Assembly (NCBI GenBank): GCA_037447655.1
Contig: JBBHKE010002481.1
Span: 174,314 to 238,313 of the forward strand
Direction: 5' to 3'
Length of the DNA stretch: 64,000 nt
Source: Zygnema cylindricum
Taxonomy: Eukaryota > Streptophyta > Zygnematophyceae > Zygnematales > Zygnemataceae
Part shown: positions 55,071 to 64,000 of the stretch, one piece after another
Layout of the letters: the number at the start of each line of letters is the position of its first letter
How positions within the stretch are numbered: position 1 is the stretch's first letter
Notes under the pieces: model-generated
Databases searched by the model: none
What the model was told of the DNA's origin: nothing
Seen by the model: only the letters and a program-made list of their open reading frames with translations
Program-made: the position numbers and the translations under genes

Positions 55071-58009
55071 GGCAGCAGTTGGAGTACTCTGTAGGAGTCT
55101 AAATGATCTTAGGAAGAGAGACAAGGAGGTAGCCAAGAGAGTCATGAGATATCTAGAGGGAACCACAGAGTTATGGTTGTGTTTGGGAGACAAGTACACT
55201 GACATCACTACTTTGAGTGATGCAAGTGTTGATATTTGAGTATTTTCTAGGTGTGTATTAGGATAGAAAAAGAGCAGAGGCAGTCTGCCTCTGACTCCCT
55301 TATCCAAGCCCCCATACTTATTCTAGTCACTGAAGGTTTGATAGGGAGACAAAGTCATGGCTGCCTGAGTTCTCCAAGAGAGACAGGTAAATTAAGAAGG
55401 TTCATAAAAAGAATTGACTGGCGCAAGGTTTGATCCTGGTAGTTGCCGCCAGTCAAAGTAACCGTAAGCCTTAGCCGTTAAGTCTAGATTAATGCTGATA
55501 TGTATGGTTTGACAAATATTCAAATAGTAACATGTAGACTAGTGTGTTTAACGGGAAATAGATATGTAGTACATGGAAACAGTTTTAGGTAGTACGGAGT
55601 ACGGTTTTGATGTTTTATGAAACGGATATCACACCTCATAAATATCACACCTCATGTACTGTAACATACTTTTACAACAGACCGATTAAAGCTGACGGCT
55701 ACGCCTCGCTCTGCCCATCGGAGAATCGAGTCATGCCGGACTCAACCTTTTGTTAAGAGTGACTTATGTCACTCTTTAGTCGTGCCTCTGGAGCTAAGAC
55801 AACCACGGCCCAACCACCCTCTTTATCCTTCAGTGACCACAACAAGTATGGTGGGTAAAGATAGGAGGTGGGGGCAGGTTGTCCACCCTTTTCTTTTTCT
55901 ATTTTTCTAATCTATTTAGACCTCGAAAATACCCTATAAATCTAGAAATTTCAACACCTTCCTCTATGGTGAGCTAGAGGAAGAAATCTTCATGCGGCAA
56001 CCAGAGGGGTTTGTCAAGGAAGGAGAGGAGAGCAAAGTTTGTAGACTCATAAAGTCCTTATATGGACTGAAGCAAGCTCCTAGACAATGGAATAACAAAC
56101 TAGATGAGTTTCTCCCCGGTCTATGATATATCCGGATAAGTTCTGACCATTCTATTTATATATTTGAGAATGATAATCGTGTTATTTTCATTGCAATTTA
56201 TGTGGATGATTTGCAGGTGTTAAGCAAGTCTATGGGAAATATCAATAAGTTAAAGAAAGATCTTAGAAGCAAATTAGACATGAAGGATTTAGGGGAGGCA
56301 AAATACATTTTGGGAATTCAAATGAAAAGAGTTAGGGGGAGAAAGATTATCAGACTTACTCAGAAAGAGGTTATAGGGAATATACTTAAAAAAATCGAAA
56401 TGGAAAAGGCAAACAGATGTACCACTCCCATGGACTTGAAGAAAGTAAATGATGGGAGTGTAGAAGGATGAGTGATAATCTTAGATGATCAAATGAGTCT
56501 AGAAGAGAGACAGTTTATGAAGTCTATTCCTTACAGCCAAATAGTAGAAAGCTTAATCTACACTATGACCTGTACTAGGTGGAAAATAGCGGCAGCACTA
56601 AGAGTCCTCAGAAGGAGTCTTAATGATCCTAGGAAGAGAGATGATTCTAGGAAGAGAGATATGGAGGCAGATCCTTACAGGCAAATAGTAGGAAGCTTAA
56701 TCTACTTTATGACCTGTACTAGGTGGAAAATAACGGCAGCACTTGGAGTCCTCAGAAGGAGTCTTAATGATCCTACGAAGAGAGATAGGGAGGCAGATGG
56801 GAATTCAAATGAAAAGAGTTAGGGGGGAAAAGATTATCAGCCTTACTCAGAAAGAGGTTATAGGGAATATACTTAAAAAAATCGAAATAGAAAAGGCAAA
56901 CAGATGTACAACTCCCATGGACTTGAAGAAAGTAAATGATGGGAGTGTAGAAGGATGAGTGATAATCTTAGATGATCAAATGAGTCTAGAAGAGAGACAG
57001 TTTATGAAGTCTATTCCTTACAGGCAAATAGTAGGAAGCTTAATCTACTTTATGACCTGTACTAGGTGGAAAATAGCGGCAGCACTTGGAGTCCTCAAAA
57101 GGAGTCTTAATGATCCTAGGAAGAGAGATAGGGAGGCAGCCAATAGAGTCATGAGATATCTGCTGGGAACAAGGGATTTATGGTGGCATTTGGGAGGGGA
57201 ACACATTGACATCACTACTTGGAGTGATGCATGTTATGGGGACGCACCTATGAGAAGATGCACAACTGGGTATGTGTTCTATGTGGGGGAAGGTGCTTGC
57301 TGTTGGAGTAGCAATAAACAAAAGGTGGTGGCTCAGTCCACTATGGAGGGTGAGTACATGGCCTATTGTGTTGTCCATAGCCATTTCTAGCCATGGATTC
57401 ACCCTCGGAAGCACCACAGACTACCCCAAAAACAGCCTACTTTGGATACACACAGAATTCAACAGAATAAACAAAACGGGCTGAAACTACATTAAAAAAT
57501 ATTATCTAGGCTATGGAATAACCTCACAAAGTTTCAGACAAAAATAATAAACATAGAGATCACATCATCTATTCAAAGCTGCACAAAAACAGTCTGCCAG
57601 AAATTTGATAAAATAGACTAACTTCACAATGAAGTAAAACAGAGACCAGGCACACAATAGGCCTGCAAATCTGTGACAATTTTAAGAGTATATATAGGAA
57701 CACACATGCAGAATTTCAGACAATTATGCCAAGAGATTTGAGAGTAATCCTCAGATAAAATTACCAAAAATAACCATAAACAGTTTTGGTCCAAAAAGTT
57801 CCTATGTCCTAAAATGACTAAGTCCTACAAATATATATACAAGAGCTTACTGCTGAATGTACGGAGGCATATCAGCCGTACGCTATCTACCAGCTACCTC
57901 TATTAATGTTGGTATACCCGAATACTTCAAGGTATGTCAAAGTGAGTAAATCTACACTAATAATTAATTCACAAAAAGACAAATCAATGTTCAACCAAAT
58001 ATTTACATC
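55071..58009 (+). repeat. Second copy of a 2.94-kb block
   Basis: It repeats 50518-53456 at an offset of 4553 bp. It includes the RNase H fragment (55071-55226), the inverted LTR unit (55227-55956), El9 RT and RNase H (55957-57368) and part of the B LTR. I saw no base difference in the parts compared, including every stop and ORF end. Confidence 0.92.
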
Positions 58010-58551
58010 GATGCTTTCGTAAAATCCGCGTACTAGGTATCAACTTGATTAGTCACTTCAAGACGAAACCACGTCATGAACCGACATCACATACGTACAG
58101 TCCACTTGATACCACATCATCAAAAATGCAATCCTTTGGAAATATCGGCGGACGCCGTCCGCCCTCCAAATGTACCACGGACCACTTGCCGAAATTAAAC
58201 CGTACCTTCAAAATATTTTCTGTACCGAACCAGCGTCCTTTGCAATAAATACGCCTCTCGCAAATAAAGTACACTTGTTCAAATAAGACGCTCCGTACCG
58301 GCGGCGTACATATTCAACATTTCGTACATTTCACATCGGATCGCTTCGCGATCCGCCGTCCATTTGCAAACGTATTCCGAGCCACTCAATTACTCCCTTT
58401 AATTTCAATCGTACAATTACTCCCCCAATCCACAAATCCATTCAAACCTCCATTTGTACTACCACATTATTTTCGGAAATAATCTACGCACGAACCGTCA
58501 CGTGCGCACAAAATGTGGCGTAAGTACGAAACTAAAATTTCAAAAACAACA
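57369..58551 (-). mobile_element. Solo LTR-B4
   Basis: 1183 bp, flanked by the perfect target duplication TATTG (57364-57368 and 58552-58556), inserted in the RNase H codons of El9. This is the original insertion from which LTR-B3 was copied in part. Confidence 0.9.
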
Positions 58552-58888
58552 TATTGTTCTGCTGTGAAAGAGTTAATGTGGGTCAAGTCTTTATTACAAG
58601 GACTGGGATATATGAAGAAGGGAGTGCATGAAGTTTTCTGTGATAATCAAGCTGCCATTGCAATTGGAGCCAATCCAACGCATAATTTCAAAGCTAAACA
58701 TATGGACATAAGATTGAGTTTTGTAAGGGAAAAAGTTGAAAACAAAATTGTGAATCTTGTGTATAAGTTTGATTGAGAAATGGTGGCTGATATGATGACC
58801 AAGCCTGTGCCCTCTCCTAAGTTAAAATATTGTAGAGTAAAGTGTGGACTAAAAGAAAAATCAAAATTGGACTAGAAAATAAGAAGAG
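58552..58888 (+). pseudogene. El9 RNase H end and polypurine tract
   Basis: The frame continues RNase H directly after LTR-B4 (CSAVKELMWVKSLLQ, DNQAAIAIGANP, KHMDIRLSFVREKVENK). A stop at about 58774 breaks it before the MMTKPVPSPK end and the true stop near 58872. AAAATAAGAAGAG is the purine tract. Confidence 0.87.
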
Positions 58889-59894
58889 TAAAGAAATCAC
58901 TAAATTTAGGGGGTATTTTTTAGGTCAAAATAGATTAAAAGCAAAAGGAAAAGCATAGACAGCCTACCTCCACCTCCTCCCTTTAGCCCCCATACTTCTT
59001 GTAGTCATTGATGGAAAGAGAGGGTGGTGGAGCCATGGTTGCCTCTGCTCTATAGGCAGGACTGAACAGTGACATAAGTCACTCTCAACTAAAAAGAGAG
59101 TCCAGCAGGACTCGAACCTCCAAGCGGTAGAGAGAGGCGTAGCCGTCAGCTCTAAACCGGTATGTCGTAGGAGTTCGTTAGACTACATAGGGTTTGATAT
59201 GATTTTAAACAGTGTTTTGGTACTTAAATCCAATTAACGGAATTAGAGATAATGAGCATGGAGACGAGTTACAATATAGTGCGAACATCAACCCTCACCA
59301 AACAAATGTATCAGACATTTGTTTCCAACGGCTAGTATTAAAAGCGGATTTTGATCCGACGGCACATATCATCACCGCGATCCCAAAATGGCTGCTTTGG
59401 CGGTTTTCGGGCGTGGCATGACCTGGCGCCACGTGGCAAGATAGCATTCGGAAGTAGGAATCTCGAGGAGCATGAGGACGAGTCCGAATGAGACAAAAGT
59501 CCACTCCATGGCCTTGTCGTACACAAGTCGTACAGAAAAGACATCGGCCATGGTACCTTTCTGTACTGTACAGTCTTTGGATTGGAGCGTACTTTAGTAA
59601 ATAAGGGTTGTGAGAGGGGTTTAAATCTTAGAGGATTTGGGAGGTAGCCGCCTCTCTCCCAGTGAGCTTGTGTAAATATTGGAATCTTTGCCATTTCATA
59701 TCTTATCGCCTGGTTGGGCGTTTTTCTGTGATTTTTTTTGCTGTGGACTCAAAGGAGTCTAGAGTGCATAGGGGTTCATTAAGATTGTCTATTTGTCTGC
59801 TTGGGTAGCAATGGTCTTAGTTGACAGTGGGTCAACCAAAAACTGCGTAGAGGCTTCCTAAATTCTGTAGTCCAATGGGGGATACAGAATTGCA
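58889..59894 (+). repeat. El9 3' LTR (family A3)
   Basis: 1006 bp. The start is decayed (TAAAGAAATC for TGTTGAAATC); the end is GAATTGCA. It has the antisense tRNA-like module near 59098-59170, G-box near 59433 and U5 stem-loops. It marks the end of the retrotransposon cluster. Confidence 0.85.
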
Positions 59895-60676
59895 CTGTGA
59901 ATCGCTATTACTCTATTAGTGCTTATGTTTTTTGCTTTACGGCCGACACTATTAAACTTCGCGACTGTTAAATTTCAATCCGACGGCATAAATAAGTCAT
60001 TTTATACAATTTATTTCAATTAAAATAAATTAAATGTATGATAAATGAAAACCATATGGGGGCACGATCGTCCAATGAAACGACACGAATAAATGAAACA
60101 ACAGAATAAATCGTATCATGTGACAAAAATTAAAATCGAATAAATATATTTCATGAAAAAGACAAAATTTTACGCTAAATACTCGTATGTTACGGGTTTC
60201 TTAAGTATTTGCTATCAAAATCCATGGCGGAAAGGTTCCTGTTTGTAGAAGAAGATGGCAAAGCCAAGTGGGTGGTTTAATTCGCGTTTCGTTCATGCGG
60301 GGAGATTTATTAAGCGTAAAAGTTTCACATTAATTTGAGTGTTCGGTCTCAATCTAATGAACAATATGAATGAATGGACTGAATATATCATGTAGTATTA
60401 AATACTTTAATGTTAAATCTAGAATACACATTAAACCATTTGTATTATTCAACCATTATTCATTTAAACAGGATACTAATGGTTTTTGTTTATTTTATAT
60501 TAAGGCATTGCATGTATATTTTTTATATTTCTTTTATCAAATACATAATACTACAAAAGAAGAAAACAAAAATTAAGACAAGCAAAATATATAACCACAA
60601 TACAACCTTGATCACATAACAAAACAAAAGAAACAAATGAAAATAATAAGAAAAAAAGGCAGACTTAACTAGGATT
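59895..60676. other. AT-rich DNA with no recognised feature
   Basis: No coding frame of note and no retroelement domain. Frames at 60370-60619 are Tyr/Asn/Phe-rich and look like chance frames in AT-rich DNA. The base composition differs sharply from the preceding cluster. Confidence 0.6.
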
Positions 60677-61290
60677 CAACCAACTTAGTCCAAAGACCCA
60701 AAAGGTTGTAACAACATGATTACCAGCTCGATGGCTGACTAACACTACAAACACGTATTTTCTTTTATATTTTTTGATAGTTAGGATATGTTGATTACTT
60801 TAGTACTTTTTTTGTTTTTTATCAAGCACCTTAGTCGAAGACCCAGATGGTTGCATAAACATCATTATCAGCTCAAAGGTTGGCTAACATTACAATCACT
60901 TATTATTTATTAACTTCCGTTGTTTATTATAGTATATTGATTACTTTGAGTACTTTGTTTTTTTTTTCTTTTTTTGTGATCAACCAACTTATTTTTGAGA
61001 CTTAGAAGGTTGCATAAACATCACTATCAGCTCGGAGGCTGACCAACATTACAAACACTTGTTTTCATTCATAATATTTGTTTGTTAGATTACATTATTA
61101 CTTTGATTATTTTGTTTTTTTTGTTTTTTCCATCAACCAACCTAGTCTAAAGACCAAGAAAGTTGTTAAACATCATTATCAGCTCAAAGGCTGACCAACA
61201 TTACAAACATTGGTGTATATATATATATATATATTTTTTTAAATATAACACAAATACTTTGACTATTTTGTTTCGGTGATACTTGATTAC
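60677..61290. repeat. Tandem repeat, about 150-bp unit
   Basis: Four units begin at 60677, 60823, 60981 and 61134 (spacings 146, 158 and 153). Each contains CAACCAACTTAGTC, CATCATTATCAGCTC and CTGACCAACATTACAAAC type blocks. A partial fifth follows near 61305. Units vary in their T-rich spacer. Confidence 0.88.
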
Positions 61291-62036
61291 TTTGTTTTTT
61301 TTTATGTGACAAACATTACAGTCATTGGTGTTTTTTTTTTTTTTTTTTTAATACAATACAAAGACTTTGAATACTTTGTTTTGGTGATACTTTGATCACT
61401 TTGTTTTTTTTATGATGTTACATGCATGTAAGGAAGTATAACTGATGTTTTTGTTTATGTGGAAAAACATGACAAATACTTTGTTTGTTATAGCCTAAAA
61501 AGTTTTAGTGACTAAAAAAAAAAAAAAAAGCCTAAATTGGGTATTAATCAAACCCGTATAAACCTTTAATCATGTAATGATAATGTGCTAATCAAGCCCC
61601 TAAAAGCCGTACACACATATCTTTGAGAAAAATAATATATATATTTATATATGTAAATAAATAGTATATATATATAATATATATATATATATAATTATAT
61701 ATATAAAAAAAACAGAAAAAAAAAATTGTCGTTTTAATTCTAGAGACAAAACACTTTAATAATATCGACGCTCGTTAAAATTGGACTCTTTTAAGTCCTT
61801 TGTTTTTTGTCATATTACGTTGAGTCGTTGCTTCAATCAATATAAAAAGAAAAACCAAAGTTAAGATTTTGTATATGTTGCTCAAAAAACTAAAGCTAGT
61901 CGCCTGTATACAAAGTTGTTCTAACAATATGAGTTTTACAAGACATATACATAGCTATCATCCTTTTGAAAAAAATGAAACACAAGTTTATTAATTTTTG
62001 ATTTTTTGAAAGTGTAATTGTTCAAAAAAATAGAAT
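61291..62036. other. AT-rich DNA with TA and T runs
   Basis: Contains poly-T and poly-A runs, short TA microsatellites (about 61207-61230 just before, and 61635-61705) and remains of the tandem repeat. No gene seen. Confidence 0.6.
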
Positions 62037-62456
62037 TTAATTGTTAATTTTGATAAGAAGAGATTCTTCATCATAATGAACACCGTTGAAATATAAAGAA
62101 AGACCATCATCAGCCCATCTTTCACTTAGAGCAGACAATGCTCTGGAAAAATTAGCATTCCAAATATGAAAAACAGTATCAAAAATTATTGCTGCAACAC
62201 GAACTTCACCACAACTGTCCCAAACTGTATCAACATACATATACGTTTGATAATGATTAAAGTATATAAATTGAACTCCATGTCCACAACTAATAAAAGT
62301 AGCATGCTCATCCCAATGACAAAATAAATAACTAATAATTACCTTTTTTACATAAGAATATTTAGACTCACAGCCAAACAATAATAGGGAAAGAGCACAA
62401 AACAAACAATTCCCATCCCCTGTAACATGTAATCGAAAAAGAGGAATCTGTAACAA
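62037..62456 (-). CDS. OTU-type cysteine protease domain protein
   Basis: A 139-residue frame. It contains GDGNCLF near residue 13-19, with the catalytic Asp and Cys of OTU deubiquitinases, a middle block SCGEVRVAAIIFDTVFHIW, and GVHYDE near the end with the catalytic His. OTU proteins cut ubiquitin chains and also occur as domains in many eukaryotic mobile elements. The chosen ATG is uncertain: two TTACAG sites just upstream of the GDGN codons, within a short direct repeat, could be splice acceptors, so the true gene may be longer and spliced. It may be a host gene, a fragment, or part of an unidentified transposon. Confidence 0.62.
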   Translation of the reverse strand: MLQIPLFRLHVTGDGNCLFCALSLLLFGCESKYSYVKKVIISYLFCHWDEHATFISCGHGVQFIYFNHYQTYMYVDTVWDSCGEVRVAAIIFDTVFHIWNANFSRALSALSERWADDGLSLYFNGVHYDEESLLIKINN

Positions 62457-62911
62457 GTAATCGAAAAAGATGAATATGTGCCATAATAAGCTTATCTAAA
62501 ATATGATTCCCAAAAGTCGAAAAAAAAAACACTTACACTTGACTAACATAAATTAAATAAACATTAATAAACAAATGAAAAAATAAAACAATATGATTTT
62601 AATACAAACTTTCCCAAACATGTAAAAATAAGGAAATAGACGAACAAAATAGGATTAATTTGAAAAGTAAAACAAAAAACATACATTAAACAAAAAAAAA
62701 CATAAGATAAACTTCACACTTACCACTATAAATCATTTAATATGTAAAAAACCACTTACTAAATATTTCAAGCCTTCGCAAATGAATGGAAAAAGTGATA
62801 ATTCGTATAGTATAAAGAAAATTAAAAATAGACAAGGAACATGATCAAATTAAAGAGAAAACATAAAAAAGATGGCAGGTAATGGTAATCTTTATACAAA
62901 AATTATAGACC
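62457..62911. other. AT-rich DNA upstream of the OTU frame
   Basis: No frame or motif supported. It may contain a further exon or promoter of the OTU gene, but nothing allows a call. Confidence 0.5.
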
Positions 62912-63145
62912 TAGATTCTTTGTACGCTTGACAGGACGGTTCGAACCGCTACACTAGAGTACAACGACGACGACAAAGTGATCGCGACAGTGGACCTGCG
63001 GCTGACGACGTCAAGGTGGCCACGACAGGTACCAGGATGCCGTCAATGCGAGTTAACCGAACGAAGTAAGTGAAACGATATCGCAAAGACGGCGACGATA
63101 GATTCTTTGTACGCTTGACAGGACGGTTCAAAACTACTACACTAC
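62912..63145. repeat. Pair of about 46-bp direct repeats
   Basis: TAGATTCTTTGTACGCTTGA and the following bases occur at 62912-62957 and 63099-63145, 187 bp apart, with a few differences at the right end. The spacer is GC-rich compared with its left side. Confidence 0.8.
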
Positions 63146-63219
63146 ACCGCGAATCGTAATTAGAGTGATATACGCTAATTCCGTCACCCCAAATTTTGAC
63201 TCTATCACGCGATTTGGTC

Positions 63220-63340
63220 ACTGCTAAGGAGGTTGAATTTTTGTACGTTTCGACGTTGGAGGAAGCCGCGGATATGCTGACGAAAGCCGCGTGTCATGAT
63301 GTACTTTTGAGGGGAAGACCTAAATTGGGGTTGATGTAAT
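63220..63340 (+). pseudogene. ElF: copia RNase H C-terminus
   Basis: One frame reads EVEFLYVSTLEEAADMLTKA and ends with the stop at about 63337, as the end of copia RNase H (ADMLTK block). It is unrelated in detail to family A. The purine tract GAGAGGGGGG follows just before the LTR. Confidence 0.75.
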
Positions 63341-63363
63341 GATTACAACTTTGAGAGGGGGGT

Positions 63364-63905
63364 TGTTAGAATCAATGTTGTAATCGGCCGTCGCGGTCTG
63401 TCGCGCGGCCAGCTAGGTTGGCGTTACGTGAAGATAGTGGTCCAGGTTGGTTTGGAGTCATTAAGTCGAGTCGTACGATTATGTTGTACTTTGGTCTCGC
63501 GAAGATGTAGTTTGACGACGACCAAGTATTTTGTTTCGTTTGGAGTGTACGGTTAGTGGTTTCGTTCTGTCTTTATTTGTTTTGTTTGTACGTGTGTCGT
63601 GTACCATGTATTATGTCGTTTCGCGTATAAGACGCGATTTGTTTTGTAGGCGCTCAGTGCGCACTTTATAGTTTGGTTTGTTTTTAGTTTGATTGTGTGA
63701 CGCTTCACTTGCAGTACTATATACTGCAGCTTAGAGGGAGGGAAAAAAAAATAATCTTTTATAGGAGAAAATGTCCGTGAAATATATTGGCTTTCGTGGA
63801 CAGTTTTCTCTTGTTTGAATGTTTTATTTTTTCTCTTGTTTGAATGTTTTATTTTATGCTTCCGCTGTAATCTTGCACTCTGCATTTTTGTGTGAGATCC
63901 TTTCA
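63364..63905 (+). repeat. ElF LTR
   Basis: 542 bp from TGTTAGAATC to CCTTTCA, with the purine tract at its left and the primer site two bases to its right. Near its 3' end are an imperfect inverted repeat (63765-63776 with 63798-63810) and two 24-bp direct repeats (63807-63830, 63832-63855). Confidence 0.82.
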
Positions 63906-63907
63906 AG

Positions 63908-63919
63908 TGGTATCGGAGC
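63908..63919 (+). other. ElF primer binding site (3' end of initiator tRNA-Met)
   Basis: TGGTATCGGAGC differs at one base from TGGTATCAGAGC, the common plant copia site complementary to the 3' end of initiator tRNA-Met. This contrasts with the half-tRNA site of family A. Confidence 0.85.
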
Positions 63920-63964
63920 TTGTGTGCTCCCTTGAGGTGTAGAAGTGTGGCTAGTTTGGTCGCT

Positions 63965-64000
63965 ATGGGGAGAAAGAAGAAAAATACCCCTACTCAAATG
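63965..64000 (+). CDS. ElF Gag start, partial
   Basis: An ATG 45 bases after the primer site opens a Lys-rich frame (MGRKKKNTPTQM) that runs off the window. Its position fits the Gag start of a copia element. Too short to judge further. Confidence 0.5.
   Translation, partial: MGRKKKNTPTQM

Noticed and set aside
42034-59894. One El8-to-El9 element with matching ends
   Set aside because: The 5' LTR (A5 type) and the 3' LTR (A3 type) are of different subfamilies, and flanks CTTCT and CTGTG do not match. It is a mosaic of at least two elements.
60677-61290. CRISPR-like array
   Set aside because: The repeat and spacer parts are both related between units, the unit is about 150 bp and diverged, and the DNA is eukaryotic. 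It is a minisatellite-type repeat.
62949-63221. Minus-strand frame of 90 codons
   Set aside because: It overlaps the direct repeats, has no motif, and its composition fits chance coding in GC-richer DNA.
63553-63906. Lys-rich minus-strand frame of 117 codons
   Set aside because: It lies wholly inside the ElF LTR, antisense, with low-complexity composition.

Overview
This window is eukaryotic nuclear DNA made almost entirely of nested, decayed LTR retrotransposons. I found no confident ordinary host gene, no rRNA and no complete functional tRNA gene. Three things point to the green plant lineage, most likely a streptophyte alga or early land plant. The copia-type primer binding site matches the anticodon arm of plant-type initiator tRNA-Met over 15 bases. 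One element carries a C5 DNA methyltransferase, as reported for LTR elements of charophyte algae. Another element uses the common plant copia primer site. The species cannot be named from this sequence.

The backbone of positions 1-42033 is one old Ty3/gypsy-type element on the + strand, called G here. Its parts are collinear: gag with two CCHC knuckles (267-1384 and 7844-8373), protease (8374-9124), C5 cytosine DNA methyltransferase (12204-12523 and 25149-25968), reverse transcriptase and RNase H (37458-39274), integrase (40432-41790) and a C-terminal PHD finger (41803-41937). Later insertions split it: El1 (1385-7843, target duplication TTATG), LTR-B1 (9125-12203), El3 (12524-25148, TCCAT/TCCAC), El6 (25974-37457, ATAGT) and LTR-B2 (39275-40431, GTACT/GTACC). 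Without them G is about 7.2 kb in this window. All its reading frames are now broken.

Most insertions belong to one copia-type clan, family A, with LTRs of about 0.9-1.3 kb. Family A has a half-tRNA primer site, a gag start codon inside the LTR, a tRNA-like module antisense to the element in each LTR, and paired stem-loops near the LTR end. Autonomous-type members are El1, El7, El8 and El9. Three members (El3, El4, El6) are gag-plus-tail derivatives that lost most of pol but share one layout, so they spread as a non-autonomous subfamily. El2 (14896-18623, ATGAC) and El4 (20142-24638, GTACA) lie inside El3. El7 lies inside El6, and solo LTR-D (26577-27314, CTTTC) lies inside El7.

The part from 42034 to 59894 is a copia mosaic: El8, a second lineage (ElE), inverted LTR halves, El9, solo LTR-B copies, and a 2.94-kb block (50518-53456) repeated at 55071-58009 with no difference seen. 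From 59895 to about 63200 the DNA is AT-rich and of different character, with a roughly 150-bp tandem repeat and an OTU-type cysteine protease ORF. The last 0.8 kb is the end of another copia element, an LTR, a primer site and the start of the next gag: a tandem-element junction.

The proteins are parts of retrotransposon replication: Gag packages RNA, protease matures the polyprotein, RT and RNase H make cDNA, integrase inserts it. Element G adds a possible writer of DNA methylation and a histone reader. Calls rest on motifs read by eye; no database search was possible.
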